This document shows positions 1 through 12,230 of a stretch of 64,000 nt of DNA, piece by piece; the stretch's first letter is position 1; each line of letters begins with the position of its first letter. Both the position numbers and the translations under genes were made by a program. The notes beneath the pieces were generated by a model, which was not told the DNA's origin, ran no database searches, and was given only the letters and a program-made list of their open reading frames with translations. Source of the stretch: Hydractinia symbiolongicarpus (Eukaryota; Cnidaria; Hydrozoa; Anthoathecata; Hydractiniidae); assembly GCF_029227915.1 (NCBI RefSeq), contig NC_079885.1, forward strand, positions 3,348,001 through 3,412,000, given 5' to 3'.

Positions 1-372
1 AGTTACTTCAATTAAGTCCCACAGTCAATCGTTTCACTGTTAAAACGATACAACTTAGTAATATCGGAAACAAATCACTAAATACATGTTGGTACGAAAA
101 TGTGACGCAACTGTTGTAACTCAAACGGATTGACACCGTTAGAAATTCAATGAAATGTAGTTTGTGAAAGTGTTTCTATTTCTTCAACTCGCGCTCACGC
201 CTAGGTTTGGTCCCACAATACAAAATGACTTATTTGTCTAACCTTTTAAATAAAACGCTACCACAGCGCCCAGTGAAATCGGTAAATTCCAGCAATCATG
301 TCAAATTAAGAAGAATGTTATTTCTTGGGTCCAATTGTCTCACTTATCACATTTATAAAGTCACAGTCCAAA
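1..372 (+). repeat. Representative satellite monomer
   Basis: One monomer unit in the arbitrary phase set by the window start; the equivalent point recurs near 372. It shows all landmarks of the family: the CAGTCAATCG anchor at 22, a near-palindrome around ACATGTTGGTACG, an inverted CCGTT/AACGG pair, the CpG patch near 190, ATGACTTATTTGTC near 224, and the AATCATGTCAAATTAAG block near 294. There are stop codons in every frame over most of its length. The 372-bp length is close to two nucleosome repeats. Confidence 0.9.
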
Positions 373-3300
373 ATCAGTTCAATTAAGTCCCACAGTCAAT
401 CGTTTCACTGTTAAAAGCGATACAACCTAGTATTACCAGAAAAATATCACTTAATACATGTTGGTACGAATATGTGACGCAACCGTTGTAACTCAAACGG
501 ACTGATACCGTTAGAAAGTCATTGAAATGTAGTTTTTGAAACTGCCTCTATTTCTTCAACGCGCGCTAACGGCCAGGATTGGTTCCACAGTAAGAATTGA
601 CTTATTTATCTAAACTTTAAAATGAAGTACTACCACGGCGCCCAGTGAAATCGGTAAATTCCAGCAATCATGTCAAATTAAGAATAATAATACTTCTTGG
701 TGTCCATTTCGCTCACTTATCACATTTATAAGGTCACAGTCCAAAGTTACTTCAATTAAGTCCCACAGTCAATCGTTTCACTGTTAAAAGCGATACAACT
801 TAGTAGTATCGGAAACAAATCACTAAATACATGTTGGTACGAAAATGTGACGCAACTGTTGTAACTCAAACGGATTGACACCGTTAGAAATTCAATGAAA
901 TGTAGTTTGTGAAAGTGTTTCTATTTCTTCAACGCGCGCTCACGCCTAGGTTTGGTCCCACAATACAAAATGACTTATTTGTCTAACCTTTTAAATAAAA
1001 CGCTACCACAGCGCCCAGTGAAATCGGTAAATTCCAGCAATCATGTCAAATTAAGAAGAATGTTATTTCTTGGGTCCAATTGTCTCACTTATCACATTTA
1101 TAAAGTCACAGTCCACAATCAGTTCAATTAAGTCCCACAGTCAATCGTTTCACTGTTAAAAGCGATACAACCTAGTATTACCAGAAAAATATCACTTAAT
1201 ACATGTTGGTACGAATATGTGACGCAACCGTTGTAACTCAAACGGACTGATACCGTTAGAAAGTCATTGAAATGTAGTTTTTGAAACTGCCTCTATTTCT
1301 TCAACGCGCGCTAACGGCCAGGATTGGTTCCACAGTAAGAATTGACTTATTTATCTAAACTTTAAAATGAAGTACTACCACAGCGCCCAGTGAAATCGGT
1401 AAATTCCAGCAATCATGTCAAATTAAGAAGAATAATACTTCTTGGGTGCAATTGTCTCACTTATCACATTTATAAGGTCACAGTCCAAAATCAGTTCAAT
1501 TAAGTCCCACAGCCAATCGTTTCACTGTTAAAAGCGATACAACCTAGTAATACCAGAAAGATATCACTAAATACATGTTGGTACGAATATGTGACGCAAC
1601 CGCTGTAACTCAAACGGACTGATACTGTTAGAAAGTCATTGAAATGTACTTTTTGAAACTGCCTCTATTTCTTCAACGGGCACTACCGGCCAGGATTGGT
1701 CCCAAAGTAAAAAAAGACTTATTTATCTAAATTTTTAAATGAAGCGCCCCAAACAGCGACCAGTGTAATCGCTGAGTTCCGGCAATCATGTCAAATTAAG
1801 AAAAATGTTATTTCTATGGTCCAATTGTCTCACTTATCACATTTAGAAAGTCACAGTCGAAAATCAGTTCAATTAAGTACCACAGTCAATCGTTTCACTG
1901 TTAAAAGCGATGCAACCTAGTAATATTCGAATACTACAGCTAAATAGATGTTGGTACGAATATGTGACGCAACAGTTGTAACTCAAACGGATTTATACTG
2001 TCAGAAAGTCAATGAAATGTAGTCTTTGAAACTGTTCCTCTTTATTCAGCGCGTGCTAACGGCCAGGATTGGTCCCACAGTAAAAAATGACTTATTTTAT
2101 ATAAATTTTTAAGTGAAAGGCTACCATAGGGCCGAGTGTAATCGCTGAATTCCAGCAATCATGTCAAATTAAGAAGAATGTTATTCCTTGGAGTCCAATT
2201 GGCTCATTTATCACATTTATAAGGTCACAGTACAGAATCACTTCAATTAAGTCCCGCAGTCAATCGTTTCACTGTCAAAAGCGATACAACTTAGTAATAT
2301 CGGAAACAAATCACTAAATACATGTTGGTACGAAAATGTGACGCAACTGTTGTAACTCAAACGGATTGACACCGTTAGAAATTCAATGAAATGTAGTTTG
2401 TGAAAGTGTTTCTATTTCTTCAACGCGCGCTCACGCCTAGGTTTGGTCCCACAATACAAAATGACTTATTTGTCTAACCTTTTAAATAAAACGCCACCAC
2501 AGCGCCCAGTGAAATCGGTAAATTCCAGCAATCATGTCAAATTAAGAAGAATGTTATTCCTTGGAGTCCAATTGGCTCATTTATCACATTTATAAGGTCA
2601 CAGTACAGAATCACTTCAATTAAGTCCCGCAGTCAATCGTTTCACTGTCAAAAGCGATACAACTTAGTAATATCGGAAACAAATCACTAAATACATGTTG
2701 GTACGAATACGTGACGCAACAGATGTAACTTATGCGGATTGACACCGTTAGAAAGTCAATGAAATGTAGTTTTTGAAAATGTTTCTATTTCTTCAGCGCG
2801 TGCTAACGGCTAGGATTGGTCCCACAGTACAAAATGATTTATTTATCTAAACTTTTATATAAAGCGCTACCACAGCGCCCATCGATATCGGTAAATTCCA
2901 GCAATCATGTCAAATTAAGAAGAATGTTATTTCTTGGGTCCAATTGTCTCACTTATCACATTTATAAAGTCACAGTCCAAAATCAGTTCAATTAAGTCCC
3001 ACAGTCAATCGTTTCACTGTTAAAAGCGATACAACCTAGTATTACCAGAAAAATATCACTTAATACATGTTAGTACGAATATGTGACGCAACCGTTGTAA
3101 CTCAAACGGACTGATACCATTAGAAAGTCATTGAAATGTAGTTTTTGAAACTGCTTCTATTTCTTCAAAGCGCTACCGGCCAGGATTGGTCCCACAGTAA
3201 AAAAAGACTTATTTATCTAAATTTTTAAATGAAGCGCTCTAAACAGCGACAAGTGTAATCGCTGAGTTCCGGCAATCATGTCACATTAAGAACAATGTTA

Positions 3301-4098
3301 TTTCTTGGTGTCCATTTCGCTCACTTATCACATTTATAAGGTCACAGTCCAAAGTTACTTCAATTAAGTCCCACAGTCAATCGTTTCACTGTTAAAAGCG
3401 ATACAGCTTAGTAATATCGGAAACCAAATCACTAAATACATGTTGGTACGAAAATGTGACGCAACTGTTGTAACTCAAACGGATTGACACCGTTAGAAAT
3501 TCAATGAAATGTAGTTTGTGAAAGTGTTTCTATTTCTTCAACGCGCGCTCACGCCTAGGTTTGGTCTTACAATACAAAATGACTTATTTGTCTAACCTTT
3601 TAAATAAAACGCTACCACAGCGCCCAGTGAAATCGGTAAATCCCAGCAATCATGTCAAATTAAGAAGAATGTTATTTCTTGGGTCCAATTGTCTCACTTA
3701 TCACATTTATAAAGTCACAGTCCAAAATCAGTTCAATTAAGTCCCACAGTCAATCGTTTCACTGTTAAAAGCGATACAACCTAGTATTACCAGAAAAATA
3801 TCACTTAATACATGTTGGTACGAATATGTGACGCAACCGTTGTAACTCAAACGGACTGATACCGTTAGAAAGTCATTGAAATGTAGTTCTTGAAACTGCC
3901 TCTATTTCTTTAACGCGCGCTAACGGCCAGGATTGGTTCCACAGTAAGAATTGACTTATTTATCTAAACTTTAAAATGAAGTACAACCACAGCGCCCAGT
4001 GAAATCGGTAAATTCCAGCAATCATGTCAAATTAAGAAGAATAATACTTCTTGGTGTCCATTTCGCTCACTTATCACATTTATAAAGTCACAGTCCAA
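1..4098 (+). repeat. 11-monomer higher-order repeat, copy 1
   Basis: The sequence from 1 reappears from 4,099 with few differences; for example the anchor at 22 recurs at 4,120, an offset of 4,098 bp or 11 monomers. Private variants shared at this offset include AAAACGATAC after the TTTCACTGTT block (about 41 and 4,139) and CAACTCGCGCTC (about 186 and 4,284). Within the unit there is a two-monomer sub-repeat of about 745 bp, seen at 1-745, 746-1,490 and 3,350-4,098. No gene was seen. Confidence 0.9.
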
Positions 4099-7000
4099 AG
4101 TTACTTCAATTAAGTCCCACAGTCAATCGTTTCACTGTTAAAACGATACAACTTAGTAATATCGGAAACAAATCACTAAATACATGTTGGTACGAAAATG
4201 TGACGCAACTGTTGTAACTCAAACGGATTGACACCGTTAGAAATTCAATGAAATGTAGTTTGTGAAAGTGTTTCTATTTCTTCAACTCGCGCTCACGCCT
4301 AGGTTTGGTCCCACAATACAAAATGACTTATTTGTCTAACCTTTTAAATAAAACGCTACCACAGCGCCCAGTGAAATCGGTAAATTCCAGCAATCATGTC
4401 AAATTAAGAAGAATGTTATTTCTTGGGTCCAATTGTCTCACTTATCACATTTATAAAGTCACAGTCCAAAATCAGTTCAATTAAGTCCCACAGTCAATCG
4501 TTTCACTGTTAAAAGCGATACAACCTAGTATTACCAGAAAAATATCACTTAATACATGTTGGTACGAATATGTGACGCAACCGTTGTAACTCAAACGGAC
4601 TGATACCGTTAGAAAGTCATTGAAATGTAGTTTTTGAAACTGCCTCTATTTCTTCAACGCGCGCTAACGGCCAGGATTGGTTCCACAGTAAGAATTGACT
4701 TATTTATCTAAACTTTAAAATGAAGTACTACCACAGCGCCCAGTGAAATCGGTAAATTCCAGCAATCATGTCAAATTAAGAATAATAATACTTCTTGGTG
4801 TCCATTTCGCTCACTTATCACATTTATAAGGTCACAGTCCAAAGTTACTTCAATTAAGTCCCACAGTCAATCGTTTCACTGTTAAAAGCGATACAACTTA
4901 GTAGTATCGGAAACAAATCACTAAATACATGTTGGTACGAAAATGTGACGCAACTGTTGTAACTCAAACGGATTGACACCGTTAGAAATTCAATGAAATG
5001 TAGTTTGTGAAAGTGTTTCTATTTCTTCAACGCGCGCTCACGCCTAGGTTTGGTCCCACAATGCAAAATGACTTATTTGTCTAACCTTTTAAATAAAACG
5101 CTACCACAGCGCCCAGTGAAATCGGTAAATTCCAGCAATCATGTCAAATTAAGAAGAATGTTATTTCTTGGGTCCAATTGTCTCACTTATCACATTTATA
5201 AAGTCACAGTCCACAATCAGTTCAATTAAGTCCCACAGTCAATCGTTTCACTGTTAAAAGCGATACAACCTAGTATTACCAGAAAAATATCACTTAATAC
5301 ATGTTGGTACGAATATGTGACGCAACCGTTGTAACTCAAACGGACTGATACCGTTAGAAAGTCATTGAAATGTAGTTTTTGAAACTGCCTCTATTTCTTC
5401 AACGCGCGCTAACGGCCAGGATTGGTTCCACAGTAAGAATTGACTTATTTATCTAAACTTTAAAATGAAGTACTACCACAGCGCCCAGTGAAATCGGTAA
5501 ATTCCAGCAATCATGTCAAATTAAGAAGAATAATACTTCTTGGGTGCAATTGTCTCACTTATCACATTTATAAGGTCACAGTCCAAAATCAGTTCAATTA
5601 AGTCCCACAGCCAATCGTTTCACTGTTAAAAGCGATACAACCTAGTAATACCAGAAAGATATCACTAAATACATGTTGGTACGAATATGTGACGCAACCG
5701 CTGTAACTCAAACGGACTGATACTGTTAGAAAGTCATTGAAATGTACTTTTTGAAACTGCCTCTATTTCTTCAACGGGCACTACCGGCCAGGATTGGTCC
5801 CAAAGTAAAAAAAGACTTATTTATCTAAATTTTTAAATGAAGCGCCCCAAACAGCGACCAGTGTAATCGCTGAGTTCCGGCAATCATGTCAAATTAAGAA
5901 AAATGTTATTTCTATGGTCCAATTGTCTCACTTATCACATTTAGAACGTCACAGTCGAAAATCAGTTCAATTAAGTACCACAGTCAATCGTTTCACTGTT
6001 AAAAGCGATGCAACCTAGTAATATTCGAATACTACAGCTAAATAGATGTTGGTACGAATATGTGACGCAACAGTTGTAACTCAAACGGATTTATACTGCC
6101 AGAAAGTCAATGAAATGTAGTCTTTGAAACTGTTCCTCTTTATTCAGCGCGTGCTAACGGCCAGGATTGGTCCCACAGTAAAAAATGACTTATTTTATAT
6201 AAATTTTTAAGTGAAAGGCTACCATAGGGCCGAGTGTAATCGCTGAATTCCAGCAATCATGTCAAATTAAGAAGAATGTTATTCCTTGGAGTCCAATTGG
6301 CTCATTTATCACATTTATAAGGTCACAGTACAGAATCACTTCAATTAAGTCCCGCAGTCAATCGTTTCACTGTCAAAAGCGATACAACTTAGTAATATCG
6401 GAAACAAATCACTAAATACATGTTGGTACGAAAATGTGACGCAACTGTTGTAACTCAAACGGATTGACACCGTTAGAAATTCAATGAAATGTAGTTTGTG
6501 AAAGTGTTTCTATTTCTTCAACGCGCGCTCACGCCTAGGTTTGGTCCCACAATACAAAATGACTTATTTGTCTAACCTTTTAAATAAAACGCCACCACAG
6601 CGCCCAGTGAAATCGGTAAATTCCAGCAATCATGTCAAATTAAGAAGAATGTTATTCCTTGGAGTCCAATTGGCTCATTTATCACATTTATAAGGTCACA
6701 GTACAGAATCACTTCAATTAAGTCCCGCAGTCAATCGTTTCACTGTCAAAAGCGATACAACTTAGTAATATCGGAAACAAATCACTAAATACATGTTGGT
6801 ACGAATACGTGACGCAACAGATGTAACTTATGCGGATTGACACCGTTAGAAAGTCAATGAAATGTAGTTTTTGAAAATGTTTCTATTTCTTCAGCGCGTG
6901 CTAACGGCTAGGATTGGTCCCACAGTACAAAATGATTTATTTATCTAAACTTTTATATAAAGCGCTACCACAGCGCCCATCGATATCGGTAAATTCCAGC

Positions 7001-7470
7001 AATCATGTCAAATTAAGAAGAATGTTATTTCTTGGGTCCAATTGTCTCACTTATCACATTTATAAAGTCACAGTCCAAAATCAGTTCAATTAAGTCCCAC
7101 AGTCAATCGTTTCACTGTTAAAAGCGATACAACCTAGTATTACCAGAAAAATATCACTTAATACATGTTAGTACGAATATGTGACGCAACCGTTGTAACT
7201 CAAACGGACTGATACCATTAGAAAGTCATTGAAATGTAGTTTTTGAAACTGCTTCTATTTCTTCAAAGCGCTACCGGCCAGGATTGGTCCCACAGTAAAA
7301 AAAGACTTATTTATCTAAATTTTTAAATGAAGCGCTCTAAACAGCGACAAGTGTAATCGCTGAGTTCCGGCAATCATGTCACATTAAGAACAATGTTATT
7401 TCTTGGTGTCCATTTCGCTCACTTATCACATTTATAAGGTCACAGTCCAAAGTTACTTCAATTAAGTCCG
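4099..7470 (+). repeat. 11-monomer higher-order repeat, copy 2 (partial)
   Basis: This matches 1-3,372 at an offset of 4,098 bp, monomer by monomer, including distinctive blocks such as ATTCGAATACTACAGC (about 1,925 and 6,023) and TAACTTATGCGGATTG (about 2,727 and 6,825). The match ends near 7,465, where this copy reads AAGTCCGAGAATCAATC and copy 1 reads AAGTCCCACAGTCAATC. About nine of the eleven monomers are present. Confidence 0.9.
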
Positions 7471-10400
7471 AGAATCAATCGTTTCACTGTTAAAAGCGAT
7501 ACAACTTAGTAATATCGGAAAAAAATCACTAAATACATGTTGGTACGAATATGTGACGCAACCGTTGTAACTCAAGCGGGTTGATACCGTTAGAAAGTCA
7601 TTGCAATGTAGTTTTTAAAACTGTCTCTATTTCTTTAGCGCGCGATAACGGCTAGGATTGGTCCCACAGTAAGAAATGACTTATTTATCTAAATTTTTAA
7701 ATGAAGTGCTACCACAACGCCCAGTGTAATCGCTGAGTTCTGGCAATCATGTCAAATTAAGAAGAATGTTATTCCTTGGAGTTCAATTAGCTCATTTATC
7801 ACATTTATAAGGTCACAGTCCAGAATCACTTCAATTAAGTTCCACAGTCAATCGTTTCACTGTTAAAAGCGATACAACTTAGTAATATCGGAAACAAATC
7901 ACTAAATACATGTTGGTACGAACATGTGACGCAACTGTTGTAACTCAAACGGATTGACACCGTTAGAAAGTCAATGAAATGTAGTTTGTGAAAGTGTTTC
8001 TATTTCTTCAACGCGCGCTCACGCCTAGTTTTGGTCCCACAATAGAAAATGACTTATTTATCTAACCTTTTAAATAAAACGCTACCACAGCGCCCAGCGA
8101 ATCGGTAAATTCCAGCAATCATGTCAACTTAAGAAGAATGTTATTCCTTGGGTCCAGTTGTCTCATTTATCACATTTATGAGGTCAAAGTCCAAAATCAG
8201 TTCAATTTAGTCCCACAGTCAATCCTTTCGCTGTTAAAGACAATGCAACCTAGTATTATCGGAAAAAATCATTAAGTACTTGTTGGTACGAATATGTTAC
8301 GCAACCGTTGTATTTAGAACGGACTGATACCGTTAGAAAGTCAATGAAATGTAGTATTTAAAACTGTGTCTCTTTCTTCATAGCGCTAACGGCTAGGATT
8401 GGTCCCACCGTAGAAAAGACTTATTTATCTAAGTTTTTAAATGAAGCGCTACCACAGCGCTTAGTGAAATCGGTAAATTCCAGCAATCATGTCAAGGTAA
8501 GAAGAATGTTATTTCTTGGGTCCAATTGTCTCACTTATCACATTTATAAGGTTGCAGTCCAAAATAAGTTCAATTAAGTCCCACAGTGCATCGTTTCACT
8601 GTTAAAAGCGATGCATCCTAGTAAAATCAGAAAAATATCGCTAAATACATATTGGTACGAATATGTGACGCAACCGTTGTAATTGAAACGGACTGATACC
8701 GTCAGAGAGTCAATGAAATTTAATTTTTAAAACTGTTTCTCTTTCTTCAGCGCGCGATAACGGCTAGGATTGGTCCCACAGTAAAAAAAATGACTTATTT
8801 ATCTAAACTTTTTTATAAAGCGCTACCACAGCGCCCAGCGAAATCGGTAAATTCCAGCAATCATGTCAAATTAAGAAAAATGTTTTTCCTTGGGTCCAGT
8901 TGTTTAATTTATCACATTTATGAGGTCAAAGTCCAATATCTGTTCAATTAAGTCCCACAGTCAATCCTTTCACTGTTAAAAGCGATGCAACCTAGTAAAA
9001 TCAGAAAAATATCGCTAAATGCATGTTGGTACGAATATGTGACGCAACCGTTGTAATTGAAACGGACTGATACCGTTAGAAAGTCAATGAAATGTAGTTT
9101 TTAAAACTGTCTCTTTTTCTTCAGCGCGCGCTAACGGCTAGGATTGGTCCGACCGTAAAAAATGACTTATTTATCTAAACTTTAACAAGAAGTACTACCA
9201 CAGCGCCCAGTGAAATCGGTGAATTCCAGCAATCATGTCAAATTAAGAAGAATAATACTTCTTGGTGTCCATTTCGCTCACTTATCACATTTATAAGGTC
9301 ACAGTCCAAAGTTACTTCAATTAAGTCCCACAGTCAATCGTTTCACTGTTAAAAGCGATACAACTTAGTAATATCGGAAACAAATCACTAAATACATGTT
9401 GGTACGAAAATGTGACGCAACTGTTGTAACTCAAACGGATTGACACCGTTAGAAAATCAATGAAATGTAGTTTGTGAAAGTGTTTCTATTTCTTCAACGC
9501 GCGCTCACGCCTAGGTTTGGTCCCACAATACAAAATGACTTATTTGTCTAACCTTTTAAATAAAACGTTACCACAGCGCCCAGTGAAATCGGTAAATTCC
9601 AGCTATCATGTCAAATTAAGAAGAATGTTATTTCTTGGGTCCAATTGTCTCACTTATCACATTTATAAAGTCACAGTCCACAATCAGTTCAATTAAGTCC
9701 CACAGTCAATCGTTTCACTGTTAAAAGCGATACAACCTAGTATTACCAGAAAAATATCACTTAATACATGTTGGTACGAATATGTGACGCAACCGTTGTA
9801 ACTCAAACGGACTGATACCGTTAGAAAGTCATTGAAATGTAGTTTTTGAAACTGCCTCTATTTCTTCAACGCGCGCTAACGGCCAGGATTGGTTCCACAG
9901 TAAGAATTGACTTATTTATCTAAACTTTAAAATGAAGTACTACCACAGCGCCCAGTGAAATCGGTAAATTCCGTCAATCATGTCAAATTAAGAAGAATAA
10001 TAATTCTTGGGTGCAATTGTCTCACTTATCACATTTAGAAAGTCACAGTCGAAAATCAGTTCAATTAAGTACCACAGTCAATCGTTTCACTGTTAAAAGC
10101 GATGCAACCTAGTAATATTCGAATACTACAGCTAAATAGATGTTGGTACGAATATGTGACGCAACAGTTGTAACTCAAACGGATTTATACTGCCAGAAAG
10201 TCAATGAAATGTAGTCTTTGAAACTGTTCCTCTTTATTCAGCGCGTGCTAACGGCCAGGATTGGTCCCACAGTAAAAAATGACTTATTTTATATAAATTT
10301 TTAAGTGAAAGGCTACCATAGGGCCGAGTGTAATCGCTGAATTCCAGCAATCATGTCAAATTAAGAAGAATGTTATTCCTTGGAGTCCAATTGGCTCATT

Positions 10401-12230
10401 TATCACATTTATAAGGTCACAGTACAGAATCACTTCAATTAAGTCCCGCAGTCAATCGTTTCACTGTCAAAAGCGATACAACTTAGTAATATCGGAAACA
10501 AATCACTAAATACATGTTGGTACGAACATGTGACGCAACTGTTGTAACTCAAACGGATTGACACCGTTAGAAAGTCAATGAAATGTAGTTTGTGAAAGTG
10601 TTTCTATTTCTTCAACGCGCGCTCACGCCTAGTTTTGGTCCCACAATAGAAAATGACTTATTTATCTAACCTTTTAAATAAAACGCTACCACAGCGCCCA
10701 GCGAATCGGTAAATTCCAGCAATCATGTCAAATTAAGAAGAATATTATTCCTTGGGTCCAGTTGTCTCATTTATCACATTTATGAGGTCAAAGTCCAAAA
10801 TCAGTTCAATTTAGTCCCACAGTCAATCCTTTCGCTGTTAAAGGCAATGCAACCTAGTATTATCGGAAAAAATCATTAAGTACTTGTTGGTACGAATATG
10901 TTACGCAACCGTTGTATTTAGAACGGACTGATACCGTTAGAAAGTCAATGAAATGTAGTATTTAAAACTGTGTCTCTTTCTTCATAGCGCTAACGGCTAG
11001 GATTGGTCCCACCGTAGAAAAGACTTATTTATCTAAGTTTTTAAATGAAGCGCTACCACAGCGCCTAGTGAAATCGGTAAATTCCAGCAATCATGTCAAG
11101 GTAAGAAGAATGTTATTTCTTGGGTCCAATTGTCTCACTTATCACATTTATAAGGTTGCAGTCCAAAATAAGTTCAATTAAGTCCCACAGTCCATCGTTT
11201 CACTGTTAAAAGCGATGCATCCTAGTAAAATCAGAAAAATATCGCTAAATACATATTGGTACGAATATGTGACGCAACCGTTGTAATTGAAACGGACTGA
11301 TACCGTCAGAGAGTCAATGAAATTTAATTTTTAAAACTGTTTCTCTTTCTTCAGCGCGCGATAACGGCTAGGATTGGTCCCACAGTAAAAAAAATGACTT
11401 ATTTATCTAAACTTTTTTATAAAGCGCTACCACAGCGCCCAGCGAAATCGGTAAATTCCAGCAATCATGTCAAATTAAGAAAAATGTTTTTCCTTGGGTC
11501 CAATTGTTTAATTTATCACATTTATGAGGTCAAAGTCCAAAATCTGTTCAATTAAGTCCCACAGTCAATCCTTTCACTGTTAAAAGCGATGCAACCTAGT
11601 AAAATCAGAAAAATATCGCTAAATGCATGTTGGTACGAATATGTGACGCAACCGTTGTAATTGAAACGGACTGATACCGTTAGAAAGTCAATGAAATGTA
11701 GTTTTTAAAACTGTCTCTCTTTCTTCAGCGCGCGCTAACGGCTAGGATTGGTCCGACCGTAAAAAATGACTTATTTATCTAAACTTTAACAAGAAGTACT
11801 ACCACAGCGCCCAGTGAAATCGGTGAATTCCAGCAATCATGTGAAATTAAGAAGAATGTTATTCCTTGGAGTCCAATTGGCTCATTTATCACATTTATAA
11901 GGTCACAGTACAGAATCACTTCAATTAAGTCCCGCAGTCAATCGTTTCACTGTCAAAAGCGATACAACTTAGTAATATCGGAAACAAATCACTAAATACA
12001 TGTTGGTACGAAAATGTGACGCAACTGTTTAACTCAAACGGATTGACACCGTTAGAAATTCAATGAAATGTAGTTTGTGAAAGTGTTTCTATTTCTTCAA
12101 CGCGCGCTCACGCCTAGGTTTGGTCCCACAATACAAAATGACTTATTTGTCTAACCTTTTAAATAAAACGCCACCACAGCGCCCAGTGAAATCGGTAAAT
12201 TCCAGCAATCATGTCAAATTAAGAAGAATG
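7471..12230 (+). repeat. 7-monomer-period satellite segment
   Basis: About 1.38 kb from 7,860 to 9,242 recurs at 10,464 to 11,846, an offset of 2,604 bp (7 monomers). Shared private variants include AATAGAAAATGACTT (8,041 and 10,645), TACGAACATGTGACGC, GTTGTATTTAGAACGG (about 8,305 and 10,910) and a TTTAACAAGAAGTAC block (about 9,181 and 11,785). The intervening monomers resemble those of the 11-mer HOR. No gene was seen. Confidence 0.85.
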
